From positions 161,507 to 225,506 of the forward strand of contig JAILQX010000018.1 of assembly GCA_024698705.1 (NCBI GenBank): a stretch of 64,000 nt of DNA. Direction: 5' to 3'. Shown piece by piece: positions 7,867 to 16,082 of the stretch. Both the position numbers and the translations under genes were made by a program. Source of the stretch: Lachnospiraceae bacterium (GTDB lineage Bacteria; Bacillota; Clostridia; Lachnospirales; Lachnospiraceae). Every line of letters begins with the position of its first letter. Position 1 is the stretch's first letter. The notes under the pieces were generated by a model that searched no databases, had not been told where the DNA came from, and saw nothing but the letters and a program-made list of their open reading frames with translations.

Positions 7867-9252
7867 TTAGAAATCACATGATCTTGGTGTACGAGGATAA
7901 GGGATGACGTCTCTTATATTTTCCACGCCGGTCAGATACATGATGAGTCTTTCAAATCCCATTCCGAAACCGCTGTGGATGCAACCGCCGTATCTTCTGG
8001 TATCGAGATACCAGTCAATGCCTTCCTTGTCGACTCCCATTTCATCCATACGCCCGATGAGCTTGTCGAGGTCTTCCTCTCTCTGGCTCCCGCCCATAAG
8101 CTCGCCGGCCTGCGGAACGAGCAGATCAACTGCAGCGACAGTCTTATCATCAGGGTTAAGCTTCATGTAATATGCCTTGATGTCCTTCGGCCAGTCGGTC
8201 ACAAATACCGGTCCGTTAAAATATTCCGTTATGTACCTCTCATGCTCTTTTGCGATATCCTCACCGTAATCGGGTTCGAATTCCCACTTAACATCGGCCT
8301 TTTTAAGGATATCTATGACCTCACGATGTGATATACGCGTGAAATGAGAACTGAGCAGATCATCCAGTTTTTTCTTAAGTCCCTTGGAAACAAACTGATC
8401 ACAGAAAGCGATCTCCTCAGGGCAGTTTTCACATACATAGCCTACAACAAACTTAAGCATTTCCTCTTCTATGTCCATGAGTCCGTTCAGATCGCAGAAT
8501 GCCATCTCGGGCTCTATCATCCAGAATTCGTTGGCATGAGTCTGTGTATTGGAATTCTCTGTTCTGAATGTCGGTCCGAATGTATAGATATCTCCGAATG
8601 CCATGGCAAATGTTTCACCCTGGAGCTGTCCCGATCCGGTAATGAATGACTGCTTTCCGAACAGGTCCTTTGAGAAATCAACCTTTCCCTCTTCATCAAG
8701 CGGAAGCTCGTTCATATTGAAGGTCGTTATCTTGAACATTTGATCCGAACCTTCACAGTCCGCACCTGTTATAAGAGGTGTATGTACGTATACATAGCCT
8801 CTGTCCTGGAAATATTTATGTATGGCCATAGCTGCCACGCTTCTTACCCTGAATACCGCACTGAAAAGATTGGTCCTCGGGCGGAGATGCGCAACACTCC
8901 TCAAAAATTCTCTCGTATGTCTCTTGGGCTGTATCGGATAATTCTCCGGGCAGTCACCGAGCATTATAACTTCCGTGGCATGTACTTCAAACGGCTGCTT
9001 CATATCGGGTGTGAGTACCACTTTACCCTTAACCTGTACGGATGCTCCCACGCGGATCTTTGATATATCTTCAAAGTTAGCAAGATCCTGTTCGTAAACA
9101 ATCTGGAGCGATTCGAAGAATGAACCGTCGTTTACGGTAAGGAATCCGAACTGAGCCTGTGCTCTGTTGGTCCTTACCCATGCACATACCATGACTTCTT
9201 TATCTGCATATTCCTCTGTATTTCTGAACAATTGTTTAATCTTGGTTCTCAT
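7867..9252 (-). CDS. asnS: Asparaginyl-tRNA synthetase
   Basis: Class IIb aminoacyl-tRNA synthetase charging tRNA-Asn in the cytosol; 461 residues, standard length. N-terminal OB-fold anticodon-binding domain to about residue 110, then the class II core with motif 2 around FRTENSNTQTHANEF and a C-terminal motif 3 in GFGMGFERLIMYLTG. The HANEF-type sequence separates AsnRS from AspRS. The start at 9252 is supported by AGAGGAAA just upstream. No T-box leader is visible in the short gap before it, unlike ileS in this window. Confidence 0.96.
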   Translation of the reverse strand: MRTKIKQLFRNTEEYADKEVMVCAWVRTNRAQAQFGFLTVNDGSFFESLQIVYEQDLANFEDISKIRVGASVQVKGKVVLTPDMKQPFEVHATEVIMLGDCPENYPIQPKRHTREFLRSVAHLRPRTNLFSAVFRVRSVAAMAIHKYFQDRGYVYVHTPLITGADCEGSDQMFKITTFNMNELPLDEEGKVDFSKDLFGKQSFITGSGQLQGETFAMAFGDIYTFGPTFRTENSNTQTHANEFWMIEPEMAFCDLNGLMDIEEEMLKFVVGYVCENCPEEIAFCDQFVSKGLKKKLDDLLSSHFTRISHREVIDILKKADVKWEFEPDYGEDIAKEHERYITEYFNGPVFVTDWPKDIKAYYMKLNPDDKTVAAVDLLVPQAGELMGGSQREEDLDKLIGRMDEMGVDKEGIDWYLDTRRYGGCIHSGFGMGFERLIMYLTGVENIRDVIPYPRTPRSCDF

Positions 9253-9337
9253 TGTATTTCCTCTTGATGTATCCCCATTGAAATTATGCCTTAGGCAAAG
9301 GGGCAAGCTCTATGATGTCCCTTCGGGATATCAATTC

Positions 9338-10432
9338 TTATTCTGCAGTCACGTCCGGTGTGGGCGGAACAACCTTTACATTGTCAACTATTATCTGTGC
9401 AGCCTTCTCATTGATAAGGTATGACTTGTAGTCATCGATATCTATCTGCGCAAGGAACTCTTCAACGGAATTGAAGCCGAATGAGCTGTAGTTTGCCTTA
9501 ACCGCTTCATCCACGTCCTTCTTTGTGATCTTTTCCTTTTCAAGCTGAAGGATCTTTACCATTGCAAGGTCAAGCTGTGTTGCCCTGATCGCGGAATCCT
9601 TTATATCTGAGTAATAATCATCGACATTTTCATATCCGTAATACGACTTGATTATCGTATCGATATCGGTTCCGTACTGTGAAGCGTAGCCTTCTGCTTC
9701 ATTTATCATTGAATCATAATAATAATTGTATCTTTCCGGAGGGACTTCATCCGTGAATTCGCAGATGTTCAGAAGCTGCTCCATCGCTTCCGATTCAAGT
9801 CGTGAATTATAATCATCCTGAGCTGTTTCCATAAGCTGTTTCTTAACTTCTGCCTTAAATTCATCCACTGTCGTGACGCCTTCAAGACCGAGCCCAGCCA
9901 CATATTCTTCCGTCAGATCCGGGATCTGCTTCTCATATATGTTATTGAGCTTAACCGTAAATACAGCCGGTTTTCCTGCAAGGTCGGATACCTGGTAATC
10001 AGTGGGAAATGTAACATCTATATCACGTGTTTCACCGATCTCCATACCGATAAGAGCGTCTTCAAATCCGTCTATAAACGAGCCGGAACCTATCTCGAGC
10101 TCCTGTCCCTGTGCCGTACCGCCGTTAAATGCAACGCCGTCGACCTTTCCTTCAAAATCGATATTGGATACATCACCGTTCTGAAGCGTTCTTCCCGTTA
10201 CCTCAACTTTTTCGGGTGCGCTTGCAAGCATGTAATAGATCGCCGTTTCCACATTTTCATCGGTTATTTCCTGTAACTCGGCCTCTACGGTTATGTTCTT
10301 GTAATCTCCTATGCTTACGAGATATTTATCGACGTCGATCTTGGAAATATCCTTTGACGCGTCATCGGTACAACCACATAAAGCCGCCGTTGTCATCAAA
10401 GCCACGATAAGTGCTGTCAGTCTTTTTTTCAT
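9338..10432 (-). CDS. Extracytoplasmic trigger-factor-like lipoprotein (FKBP-type prolyl isomerase)
   Basis: About 364 residues. The N-terminus is a lipoprotein signal ending in lipobox LCGC (Cys at residue 21), so the protein is anchored outside the membrane. An FKBP-type peptidyl-prolyl isomerase domain follows (IDFEGKVDGVAFNGG at about 95 and IGSGSFIDGFEDALIGMEIGE at about 115-135), then a helical trigger-factor C-terminal region. It is thus built like trigger factor without the ribosome-binding domain and exported, probably folding secreted proteins. The start at 10432 is preferred because GAGGATAATT precedes it. Next to asnS but with an 85-base gap. Confidence 0.85.
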   Translation of the reverse strand: MKKRLTALIVALMTTAALCGCTDDASKDISKIDVDKYLVSIGDYKNITVEAELQEITDENVETAIYYMLASAPEKVEVTGRTLQNGDVSNIDFEGKVDGVAFNGGTAQGQELEIGSGSFIDGFEDALIGMEIGETRDIDVTFPTDYQVSDLAGKPAVFTVKLNNIYEKQIPDLTEEYVAGLGLEGVTTVDEFKAEVKKQLMETAQDDYNSRLESEAMEQLLNICEFTDEVPPERYNYYYDSMINEAEGYASQYGTDIDTIIKSYYGYENVDDYYSDIKDSAIRATQLDLAMVKILQLEKEKITKKDVDEAVKANYSSFGFNSVEEFLAQIDIDDYKSYLINEKAAQIIVDNVKVVPPTPDVTAE

Positions 10433-10595
10433 AATTATCCTCATTTCCTATTTATATATGTGTAACATCACAATTTCTATTTATATCATATTTCAAGGTC
10501 TTTATAAAGTCTTTCTTGTATTTTCATAGACTTTTCACATTATAAATGCTAAAATAAGTTTTGTTTTTGAGAGAAGTTCTTAGGAGGTATTTTAA

Positions 10596-11072
10596 TTGAA
10601 GACAGGTACTATAATCGCACTTATAATTATAGCTGTTCTGATTATAGCCATAGTGGTTTTGTATTTTCTCGGAAAGAAAGCCCAGAAAAAACAGGAAGAA
10701 CAGAAGGAAGCCATTGAAGCCGCAAAACAGTCGGTATCAATGTTCATAATCGATAAAAAACGTATGAAACTCAAAGATGCGGGATTTCCGCAATCCGTTC
10801 TCGACCAGACACCCAAGCTTATGAGAAATGCAAAAGTTTCCGTGCTCAAGGCAAAGGTCGGGCCCCAGACGATGTCTCTGATATGTGATGACAAGATCTT
10901 TGAATCCGTTCCCGTCAAGAAGGAGGTCAAAGCCTCCGTCAGCGGAATGTACGTTACCGAAGTAAAAGCTCTTCACGGCAAACCGATCGTGGTTGAACAG
11001 AAGAAGAAAAGCCGTTTCAGACAGGCTTTGGAAAGGGCACAGGAAAAAGCGGGTGCAAAGCCCATCAAATAA
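10596..11072 (+). CDS. Small membrane-anchored conserved protein, function unknown
   Basis: 158 residues starting with TTG, chosen because TAGGAGG lies eight bases upstream and no ATG fits. One N-terminal transmembrane helix (about residues 5-25), then a charged Lys/Glu/Gln helix, then a soluble domain of about 110 residues with a basic C-terminal tail (KKKSRFRQALERAQEKAG). I do not recognise the family; the layout is of a single-pass protein with a cytoplasmic domain. It stands alone on the plus strand between two divergent/convergent neighbours and ends at a strong bidirectional terminator. Confidence 0.72.
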   Translation: MKTGTIIALIIIAVLIIAIVVLYFLGKKAQKKQEEQKEAIEAAKQSVSMFIIDKKRMKLKDAGFPQSVLDQTPKLMRNAKVSVLKAKVGPQTMSLICDDKIFESVPVKKEVKASVSGMYVTEVKALHGKPIVVEQKKKSRFRQALERAQEKAGAKPIK

Positions 11073-11073
11073 T

Positions 11074-11116
11074 AAAAAAGACATGGCGCGTTTTCACGTA
11101 CCATGTCTTTTTTTGC
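11074..11116. terminator. Bidirectional terminator
   Basis: AAAAAAGACATGG pairs with CCATGTCTTTTTTT across a short loop. It has A- and T-tracts on both sides and so can serve both the 158-aa gene and the convergent DUF1934 gene. Confidence 0.85.
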
Positions 11117-11128
11117 ACTTTTACCCGT

Positions 11129-11554
11129 TTATACCAGTAAATGCGCCGTTATGTCTATCCTTGAATTTGCAAAGAATTCACCGTTCATCTCAAGTCTGTA
11201 ATCTATCAAAAGCCTGTATTCGCAGTCGTTTTCAAATACCGCTATATTATTTGTATATATACCCATCCTGAGAGTCCCGTGACCCGTGTCGTAGCCCGCG
11301 CTCTTCCTCTTGTCAGCCACAAAATGCATCTCTGCATTGACAGCTCCCTTTTTTACTACGGTCACTTCGTTAAGCTCGATCTTCACCAGATTGGCTGTTA
11401 CCGAATCCGTCCCCTCCAGTACCTCATCATACTTGAGATAAGCCTTTTCACGCTGCTTTACCAGTATCCCGTCATGTTCTGTTTTAATGACCTCGGGTTC
11501 GCAATCGTCATTCCATTGCGTACCTGTTACGGTTATATGTACACGTTTAGTCAT
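11129..11554 (-). CDS. DUF1934 domain protein (YwiB-like)
   Basis: 141 residues with the calycin-like beta-barrel pattern of the DUF1934 family: MTKRVHITVTGTQ at the start, HDGILVKQREKAYLKY near residue 28 and a terminal block ending DITAHL. Bacillus YwiB is the best known relative; its function is not established. The start at 11554 is preceded by GGTGGGGAT. No operon partner: upstream lies the multi-hairpin element at 11579-11727. Confidence 0.78.
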   Translation of the reverse strand: MTKRVHITVTGTQWNDDCEPEVIKTEHDGILVKQREKAYLKYDEVLEGTDSVTANLVKIELNEVTVVKKGAVNAEMHFVADKRKSAGYDTGHGTLRMGIYTNNIAVFENDCEYRLLIDYRLEMNGEFFANSRIDITAHLLV

Positions 11555-11578
11555 ATCCCCACCGCTATCTTTTGAACA

Positions 11579-11727
11579 TCGGCCCATTGGAATTCGACTA
11601 CTTATTGTAATGCTCTGAAAGAGCATTATGTAGCGCTCGCCCTTCGCCGTAGGCGAATTTTACATGGGCGAGCGTTCATATTCGAAGGGCCGACGCTGCA
11701 TGTCAGGTTTTCATAGAAAACCTGACA
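11579..11727. repeat. Multi-hairpin element between two minus-strand genes
   Basis: A 7-bp closing stem (11579-11585 with 11687-11693) encloses two hairpins: an 8-bp stem 11609-11616/11620-11627, and a 9-bp stem 11634-11642/11666-11674 that holds a nested 6-bp stem 11643-11648/11652-11657. A separate perfect 12-bp hairpin 11701-11712/11716-11727 follows. The cloverleaf-like shape is not a tRNA: no CCA-bearing acceptor stem or T-loop sequence is present. It may be a repeated intergenic element or a structured 3' end of the GntR transcript. Confidence 0.65.
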
Positions 11728-11734
11728 CAATCTG

Positions 11735-12403
11735 TTATGATTCATCCAGTCTTATCTGACGGATGATCGATTCCTCCTGATTCTTGATATGGACGGAGAT
11801 CTCCTTGGTTGCCGCTACCACATCGCCCGCAAGGATCGCATCATATATCCTTCTGTGTTCCTCCACGAGCCGCATATGTCCGCTTCTGTCCTTGATATAT
11901 TCGAACCTGTATCTGTACATCTGCTCCGCAAGATTGTTCAACATCTGGACCAGTCTTGGATTTCCCGTCGCTTCAAATATCTCATCATGAAATGCAACAT
12001 CGGCCTTCGCGATCTCACCCGCATCCTCATTACCGATGATATCCTCAAATGCAAGCAATGCCGTCTTCAGTCTCTCCTTCTGTTCGTAATCGATCCTCCG
12101 GCATGCCAGCTCGACCGCGAGCTTCTCAAGTGCAAGGCGCACCTCAAGTACATCCGACATGCTCTTTTCGGTTATGCTCGCAACCTGGGCACCCTTTCTG
12201 GGTATCATGATCACAAGTCCCTCCAGTTCAAGCTGTCTGATCGCTTCTCTGATGGGTGTTCTCGAAACCCCGAGTTTATTGGCAAGATGTATCTCCATCA
12301 GTCTTTCACCCGGTTTGAGTTCCCCGGTGAGGATCGCCTGTCTCAATGTCTTGAATACGACATCCCTTAGCGGCAAAAATGCATTTTCCATGTAGTTTTC
12401 CAT
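11735..12403 (-). CDS. GntR-family transcriptional regulator, FadR/FCD subfamily
   Basis: 222-residue DNA-binding regulator. Winged helix-turn-helix at about residues 12-75 with recognition helix VSRTPIREAIRQLE, then an all-helical FCD effector domain with metal-site-type residues (DVAFHDEIFEATGN, HRRIYDAI). Such proteins repress sugar-acid, organic-acid or fatty-acid genes. It lies 30 bases downstream of ispE on the same strand and may be co-transcribed. GT-N-AC palindromes upstream of ispE (13352-13371) fit this subfamily and suggest autoregulation. Start supported by GGGAGAAAAGT. Confidence 0.9.
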   Translation of the reverse strand: MENYMENAFLPLRDVVFKTLRQAILTGELKPGERLMEIHLANKLGVSRTPIREAIRQLELEGLVIMIPRKGAQVASITEKSMSDVLEVRLALEKLAVELACRRIDYEQKERLKTALLAFEDIIGNEDAGEIAKADVAFHDEIFEATGNPRLVQMLNNLAEQMYRYRFEYIKDRSGHMRLVEEHRRIYDAILAGDVVAATKEISVHIKNQEESIIRQIRLDES

Positions 12404-12432
12404 ACTTTTCTCCCATATTAGGACAGATCACG

Positions 12433-13305
12433 CTAACATATCACACATGAACTGTCGACAAACTCCGTAACAGATCCCCTGCTCACTTCTCCCGTATCCA
12501 TAAGCTTCTTAAGTGCTACCTCGGCTCTTGTCCTGTCCTCAAACAGTCCGAATACCGTCGGCCCGCTTCCGCTCATTATCGCATTGGCTGCTCCGTTTTC
12601 CTTCATGATGGTTTTCAACTCTGCGATCACCGGGTATTGTTTTTCGGTCACATTTTCAAGTATATTGTCCATCTTTGCAGCCATATCGCGGAAATCTCCT
12701 CTTTCTATGGCATCAAGCATACCATCTATATCGGGGTGTTTTGTGATATTTTCCACATGAAGATTCTCATACACATACCCGGTCGATACCCCTATATGTG
12801 GTTTTACAACGACAACATGGCACTTCGGTGCCGGCTTTAAATCCGTCAGCTTCTCACCTATACCTTCCGAAAGCTTTGTCCCGCCCTCTATACAGTAAGG
12901 TATGTCTGCACCGAGCTTTACACCCATTTCACGTAGTTTTTGCTTACTGTAACCAAGACCCAGGATCTCGTTGATCGCCGTAAATGTCGCAGCCGCATCT
13001 GTACTTCCTCCGGCCATACCTGCCGCTATCGGAATATTCTTGGTAAGCTTTATATCAAAACCGCAGGACACTCCGGCTTCATCCATTATCATCCGTGCGG
13101 CTTTATATATAAGGTTGTCCTCATTGCATTCCAGTCCGGCATTGTCGCAGATTATCCTTATCTCATCATCGTCACGCTTTTCAAATACAAGTTCATCATG
13201 CAATGACAGTGTCTGCATTATCATCCTGACCTCGTGATACCCGTCTTCCCTGCGTCTTAGAACGTCAAGTCCGAGATTGATCTTTGACATTGCCAATATC
13301 TTCAT
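12433..13305 (-). CDS. ispE: 4-diphosphocytidyl-2-C-methyl-D-erythritol kinase
   Basis: GHMP-family kinase of the non-mevalonate isoprenoid pathway; phosphorylates the 2-hydroxyl of CDP-methylerythritol. 290 residues. Substrate motif KINLGLDVL at residues 7-15, ATP-binding PIAAGMAGGSTDAAA at about 91-105, and the C-terminal glycine loop MSGSGPTVFGLF. The start at 13305 gives the family N-terminus and lies ten bases after GGGGA; an ATG three codons earlier is possible. Followed by the GntR regulator. Shared promoter region with the divergent 203-aa gene. Confidence 0.95.
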   Translation of the reverse strand: MKILAMSKINLGLDVLRRREDGYHEVRMIMQTLSLHDELVFEKRDDDEIRIICDNAGLECNEDNLIYKAARMIMDEAGVSCGFDIKLTKNIPIAAGMAGGSTDAAATFTAINEILGLGYSKQKLREMGVKLGADIPYCIEGGTKLSEGIGEKLTDLKPAPKCHVVVVKPHIGVSTGYVYENLHVENITKHPDIDGMLDAIERGDFRDMAAKMDNILENVTEKQYPVIAELKTIMKENGAANAIMSGSGPTVFGLFEDRTRAEVALKKLMDTGEVSRGSVTEFVDSSCVIC

Positions 13306-13351
13306 CGGTATCATTTCCCCAATCTTTTTATGTTTATTGTATATTGTGTAC

Positions 13352-13371
13352 TGTATACAAAGATTGTACAA
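13352..13371. promoter_or_regulatory. Candidate GntR/FadR operator palindromes
   Basis: TGTATACA (13352-13359) and TTGTACAA (13364-13371) are perfect 8-bp palindromes of the GT..AC type bound by FadR-subfamily GntR proteins. They lie between ispE and the divergent gene, upstream of the GntR gene's likely transcript. Inference only. Confidence 0.4.
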
Positions 13372-13401
13372 AAAAAAATACAATTTTTCAATATTATATG
13401 T

Positions 13402-13428
13402 TAATATTGTATGTATAAATGCCGATAT
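13402..13428 (+). promoter_or_regulatory. Sigma-28 (SigD/FliA)-type promoter of the 203-aa gene
   Basis: A perfect GCCGATAT at 13421-13428 with TAAT 15 bases upstream (consensus TAAA-N15-GCCGATAT). It is 74 bases before the start codon and points at the gene. Confidence 0.75.
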
Positions 13429-13501
13429 AAGATATACAAGTGAAGTCTCTTTTTTAAGGCTTCACAGAGGCATAAAGAATCTATCACAAGGAGGTATCTT
13501 A

Positions 13502-14113
13502 ATGAATGTAAATGGAGTTACAGGTGGAGTTAACGCGTACGATGCTTATGCTTCAACGGCAAAGGCCACAAAAGAGACCACATCCGATGTGAGTCAGAAA
13601 TCAAATGAGGCAATCGGATCGGGAGTTGTTTATGAACCAAGCGATAAAGCAGCTTCCTCAAGCAATACACAGAAAACTTATACACCTAACACCGAATTGG
13701 TAAACAAACTCAAGGCAGATGCAGAGGCCAGAACCTCACAGCTTCGCAGTCTTGTTGAAAAGCTCATCAGCGGTCAGGGCAACGCCATCGGTTCAGCCGA
13801 TGACATATGGAGCTTCCTAAGAAGCGGAGAATTTACCGTAGATCCGGCTACCAAGGCTCAGGCTCAGGCTGATATTGCAGAAGACGGTTACTGGGGTGTC
13901 AATCAGACGTCAGACAGGATCCTTGACTTCGCCAAAGCTCTCAGCGGAGGTGATCCGAGTAAAATTGAAGAGCTGAGAGATGCCTTTAAGAAAGGCTTTG
14001 AAATGGCTACAAAGACCTGGGGCGACACACTTCCTGATATTTCCCAGAGAACCTACGAAGCAACGATGAGCAAATTTGATAAGTGGGCCGAAGAAGCAAA
14101 CAATCTGTTATAG
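13502..14113 (+). CDS. Orphan protein of the predicted motility regulon, function unknown
   Basis: 203 residues, no signal peptide or membrane helix. The first 75 residues are Ser/Thr/Ala-rich and low in structure. Residues about 70-203 form a compact, mostly helical domain with conserved-looking WSFLRSGEF, EDGYWGVNQTSDRILDFAKAL and a terminal F.KG.E.A...WG..LPDIS..T pattern; this last part resembles DUF5610-type domains of flagellated Proteobacteria, a tentative match. AAGGAGG is placed ideally before the ATG. A sigma-28-like promoter drives it and a strong terminator follows, so it is a one-gene transcript. The glutamine-free, Ala-rich N-terminus hints at export by the flagellar route, which is speculation. 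Confidence 0.75.
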   Translation: MNVNGVTGGVNAYDAYASTAKATKETTSDVSQKSNEAIGSGVVYEPSDKAASSSNTQKTYTPNTELVNKLKADAEARTSQLRSLVEKLISGQGNAIGSADDIWSFLRSGEFTVDPATKAQAQADIAEDGYWGVNQTSDRILDFAKALSGGDPSKIEELRDAFKKGFEMATKTWGDTLPDISQRTYEATMSKFDKWAEEANNLL

Positions 14114-14139
14114 AGACTTTAACCTCAAAAACACAAGGT

Positions 14140-14167
14140 CGGGGGATTTGATTATCCCCCGGCTTTT
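14140..14167 (+). terminator. Terminator of the 203-aa gene
   Basis: 8-bp stem CGGGGGAT/ATCCCCCG with a 6-base loop, then GCTTTT. Confidence 0.85.
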
Positions 14168-14227
14168 CAATTGCATTTATATTTGCATTTGTTACGATTT
14201 TTACGTATAGGACCGCATTTGGATCTT

Positions 14228-15133
14228 TCAGTCGACACATCCTATGATATCGCGTATATCATCTATCTTATTCTTTACCAGAAATGTTTCAATCCCGTCT
14301 GCCATTTCCTCGGTAAGATAAGGATTGACGAAATTCATCGCACCGGCTGCTACAGCCGTGGCACCGGCCATCATGAATTCTATGGCGTCCTCTGCCGAAG
14401 CTATGCCGCCCATTCCGATGATCGGTATCTTTACCGCGTGCGCACATTGATAAACCATCCTTACCGCTATGGGTTTTATGGCAGGTCCGGACATGCCGCC
14501 TGTTTTATTTGCAAGCACAAAGGCGCGCCTGTTAATGTCTATCTTCATACCGGTTATCGTATTGATGAGTGAGATCGCATCAGCTCCCGCGGCTTCTGCG
14601 GCTTTTGCCATCTCCGTGATATCCGTAACATTGGGGCTGAGTTTCATGATAACGGGTTTTGTGGACTTATCGACTATCTGCTTTGTGATATCGTAGACCG
14701 ATTCGGCCTTCTGTCCGAATGCGATCGCCCCTTCCTTGACGTTGGGACAGGAAATATTGATCTCCATCATGTCAACGTCCGTATCGTTCAGTCTCTCTAC
14801 AACCTCAAGATAATCCGAAACGGATCTTCCGCACACATTGACGATAACATTGGTATCGTAGTCCTTAAGAAATGCAAGGTCTCGCTCAATAAACACATCT
14901 ATACCCGGATTCTGCAAGCCTATGGCATTTAGCATACCGCCGTAGACCTCCGCAACCCTCGGTGTGGGATTACCCGGCCACGGTACATTGGCCACTCCCT
15001 TAGTCACTACTCCTCCGAGTTTGTTAAGATCCACAAATTCACCGTATTCCATGCCGGAACCGAAGGTTCCCGAAGCAGTCACGACCGGATTTTTGAATTC
15101 CACTCCGGCAATGGTCACCTTTGTTGAAGCCAT
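14228..15133 (-). CDS. pyrD: Dihydroorotate dehydrogenase B, catalytic subunit
   Basis: Oxidises dihydroorotate to orotate in pyrimidine synthesis, using FMN and passing electrons to PyrK and NAD. 301 residues. FMN and substrate motifs are visible: VVTASGTFGSG near residue 18, NAIGLQNPG near 68, NISCPNVKEG near 124 with the cysteine typical of class 1 enzymes, and GMGGI near 243. Its ATG overlaps the pyrK stop by one base (TAATG), so translation is coupled and the pair forms the type 1B heterotetramer. Confidence 0.96.
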   Translation of the reverse strand: MASTKVTIAGVEFKNPVVTASGTFGSGMEYGEFVDLNKLGGVVTKGVANVPWPGNPTPRVAEVYGGMLNAIGLQNPGIDVFIERDLAFLKDYDTNVIVNVCGRSVSDYLEVVERLNDTDVDMMEINISCPNVKEGAIAFGQKAESVYDITKQIVDKSTKPVIMKLSPNVTDITEMAKAAEAAGADAISLINTITGMKIDINRRAFVLANKTGGMSGPAIKPIAVRMVYQCAHAVKIPIIGMGGIASAEDAIEFMMAGATAVAAGAMNFVNPYLTEEMADGIETFLVKNKIDDIRDIIGCVD

Positions 15134-15933
15134 TATATAACCACCTCCCTGCTGTCAAATACGGGTCCGTCCGTACATATCCTTGCATTGTTCACATGGC
15201 TGTGGCTGTTCTTCGATGTGGTAGTGCATACGCATCCCAGGCAGGCTCCTACACCGCAGGCCATGCGTTCCTCAAGTGAAATATAAGCGCAGATGCCTCT
15301 TTCCTCGGCTGTATGCTTGATCCCTCTGAGCATTGGCATGGGGCCGCACGCATATATGATATCAGGATTTATATCCTCCGCTTTCATCGCATCTATGACA
15401 TTGCCCTTTGTTCCGAGGCTTCCGTCATCTGTCGCGATATATACCTTTCCGTATTGTTCAAGTTCCTCCACAAGAAACGTCTCCGCATCCCTGAACCCCA
15501 ATATGATGCTGACCCTGTCTGCCGTCTTTGCAACATACCCACCGCATCCGCTCAGAGACTTTGCCAACTCAACTATAGGCGGAATACCTATGCCTCCGCC
15601 CATAAGTATGGCATGTTTGCCTTTTGCAGCTGACGTGGGATAGCCGTTTCCGAGCATTCCGAGAAGCATTATCCTTCTTCCGGACTGCAGGTGGGAGAAT
15701 TCGCCTGTACCTTTACCTACGACCCTGTACACCAGCCTCAGTGCATTTCTCTCTTTGTTTACTTCGCATACGCTTATTGGTCTCGGGAGCAATGCAGATC
15801 TGTCATTGGTATACACTCCGACGAATTGTCCCGGCATTGCAAACGCCGCGATTTCGGTATTTATCCACATACTGAAGATATCTGTGGCTATTTCCTCGTT
15901 CTTGATAACAAAACCAACTGTTTTTTTCTTCAT
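15133..15933 (-). CDS. pyrK: Dihydroorotate dehydrogenase B, electron transfer subunit
   Basis: Iron-sulfur flavoprotein that shuttles electrons from PyrD to NAD+. 266 residues. FAD-binding domain with LLPRPISVCEV near residue 50, NAD-binding GGGIGIPPI near 118, and C-terminal [2Fe-2S] cysteines in ACGVGACLGCVCTT plus a final CTDGPVF. The start at 15933 follows AAAGGAAAG. Gene order pyrC-pyrK-pyrD on one strand; pyrF, often in such operons, is absent here. Confidence 0.95.
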   Translation of the reverse strand: MKKKTVGFVIKNEEIATDIFSMWINTEIAAFAMPGQFVGVYTNDRSALLPRPISVCEVNKERNALRLVYRVVGKGTGEFSHLQSGRRIMLLGMLGNGYPTSAAKGKHAILMGGGIGIPPIVELAKSLSGCGGYVAKTADRVSIILGFRDAETFLVEELEQYGKVYIATDDGSLGTKGNVIDAMKAEDINPDIIYACGPMPMLRGIKHTAEERGICAYISLEERMACGVGACLGCVCTTTSKNSHSHVNNARICTDGPVFDSREVVI

Positions 15934-16033
15934 ATTGATTTCTTTCCTTTTCAGGGTCCCGTAAGAGGACTTTTTACCCTCAAAAAACACATTAAATCGT
16001 GTTTTAGATAACTGTAGTTATTTTGCAAACAAT

Positions 16034-16045
16034 ACAATATATTGT
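16034..16045. promoter_or_regulatory. 12-bp AT-rich palindrome between pyrC and pyrK
   Basis: ACAATATATTGT is a perfect palindrome in the 149-base AT-rich gap. It could be an operator or part of a promoter for pyrK-pyrD; no PyrR-type anti-antiterminator structure was recognised. Confidence 0.3.
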
Positions 16046-16082
16046 GGTTAAATCACTACAATTGCAAGTTTACCTACAAATA

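Noticed and set aside
11579..11727. tRNA gene
   Set aside because: The folded shape is superficially cloverleaf-like, but the acceptor stem, GTTCGA-type T-loop and anticodon stem spacing are missing.
15934..16082. PyrR attenuator in the pyr operon
   Set aside because: No terminator/antiterminator pair or PyrR-binding loop could be recognised in this AT-rich gap.
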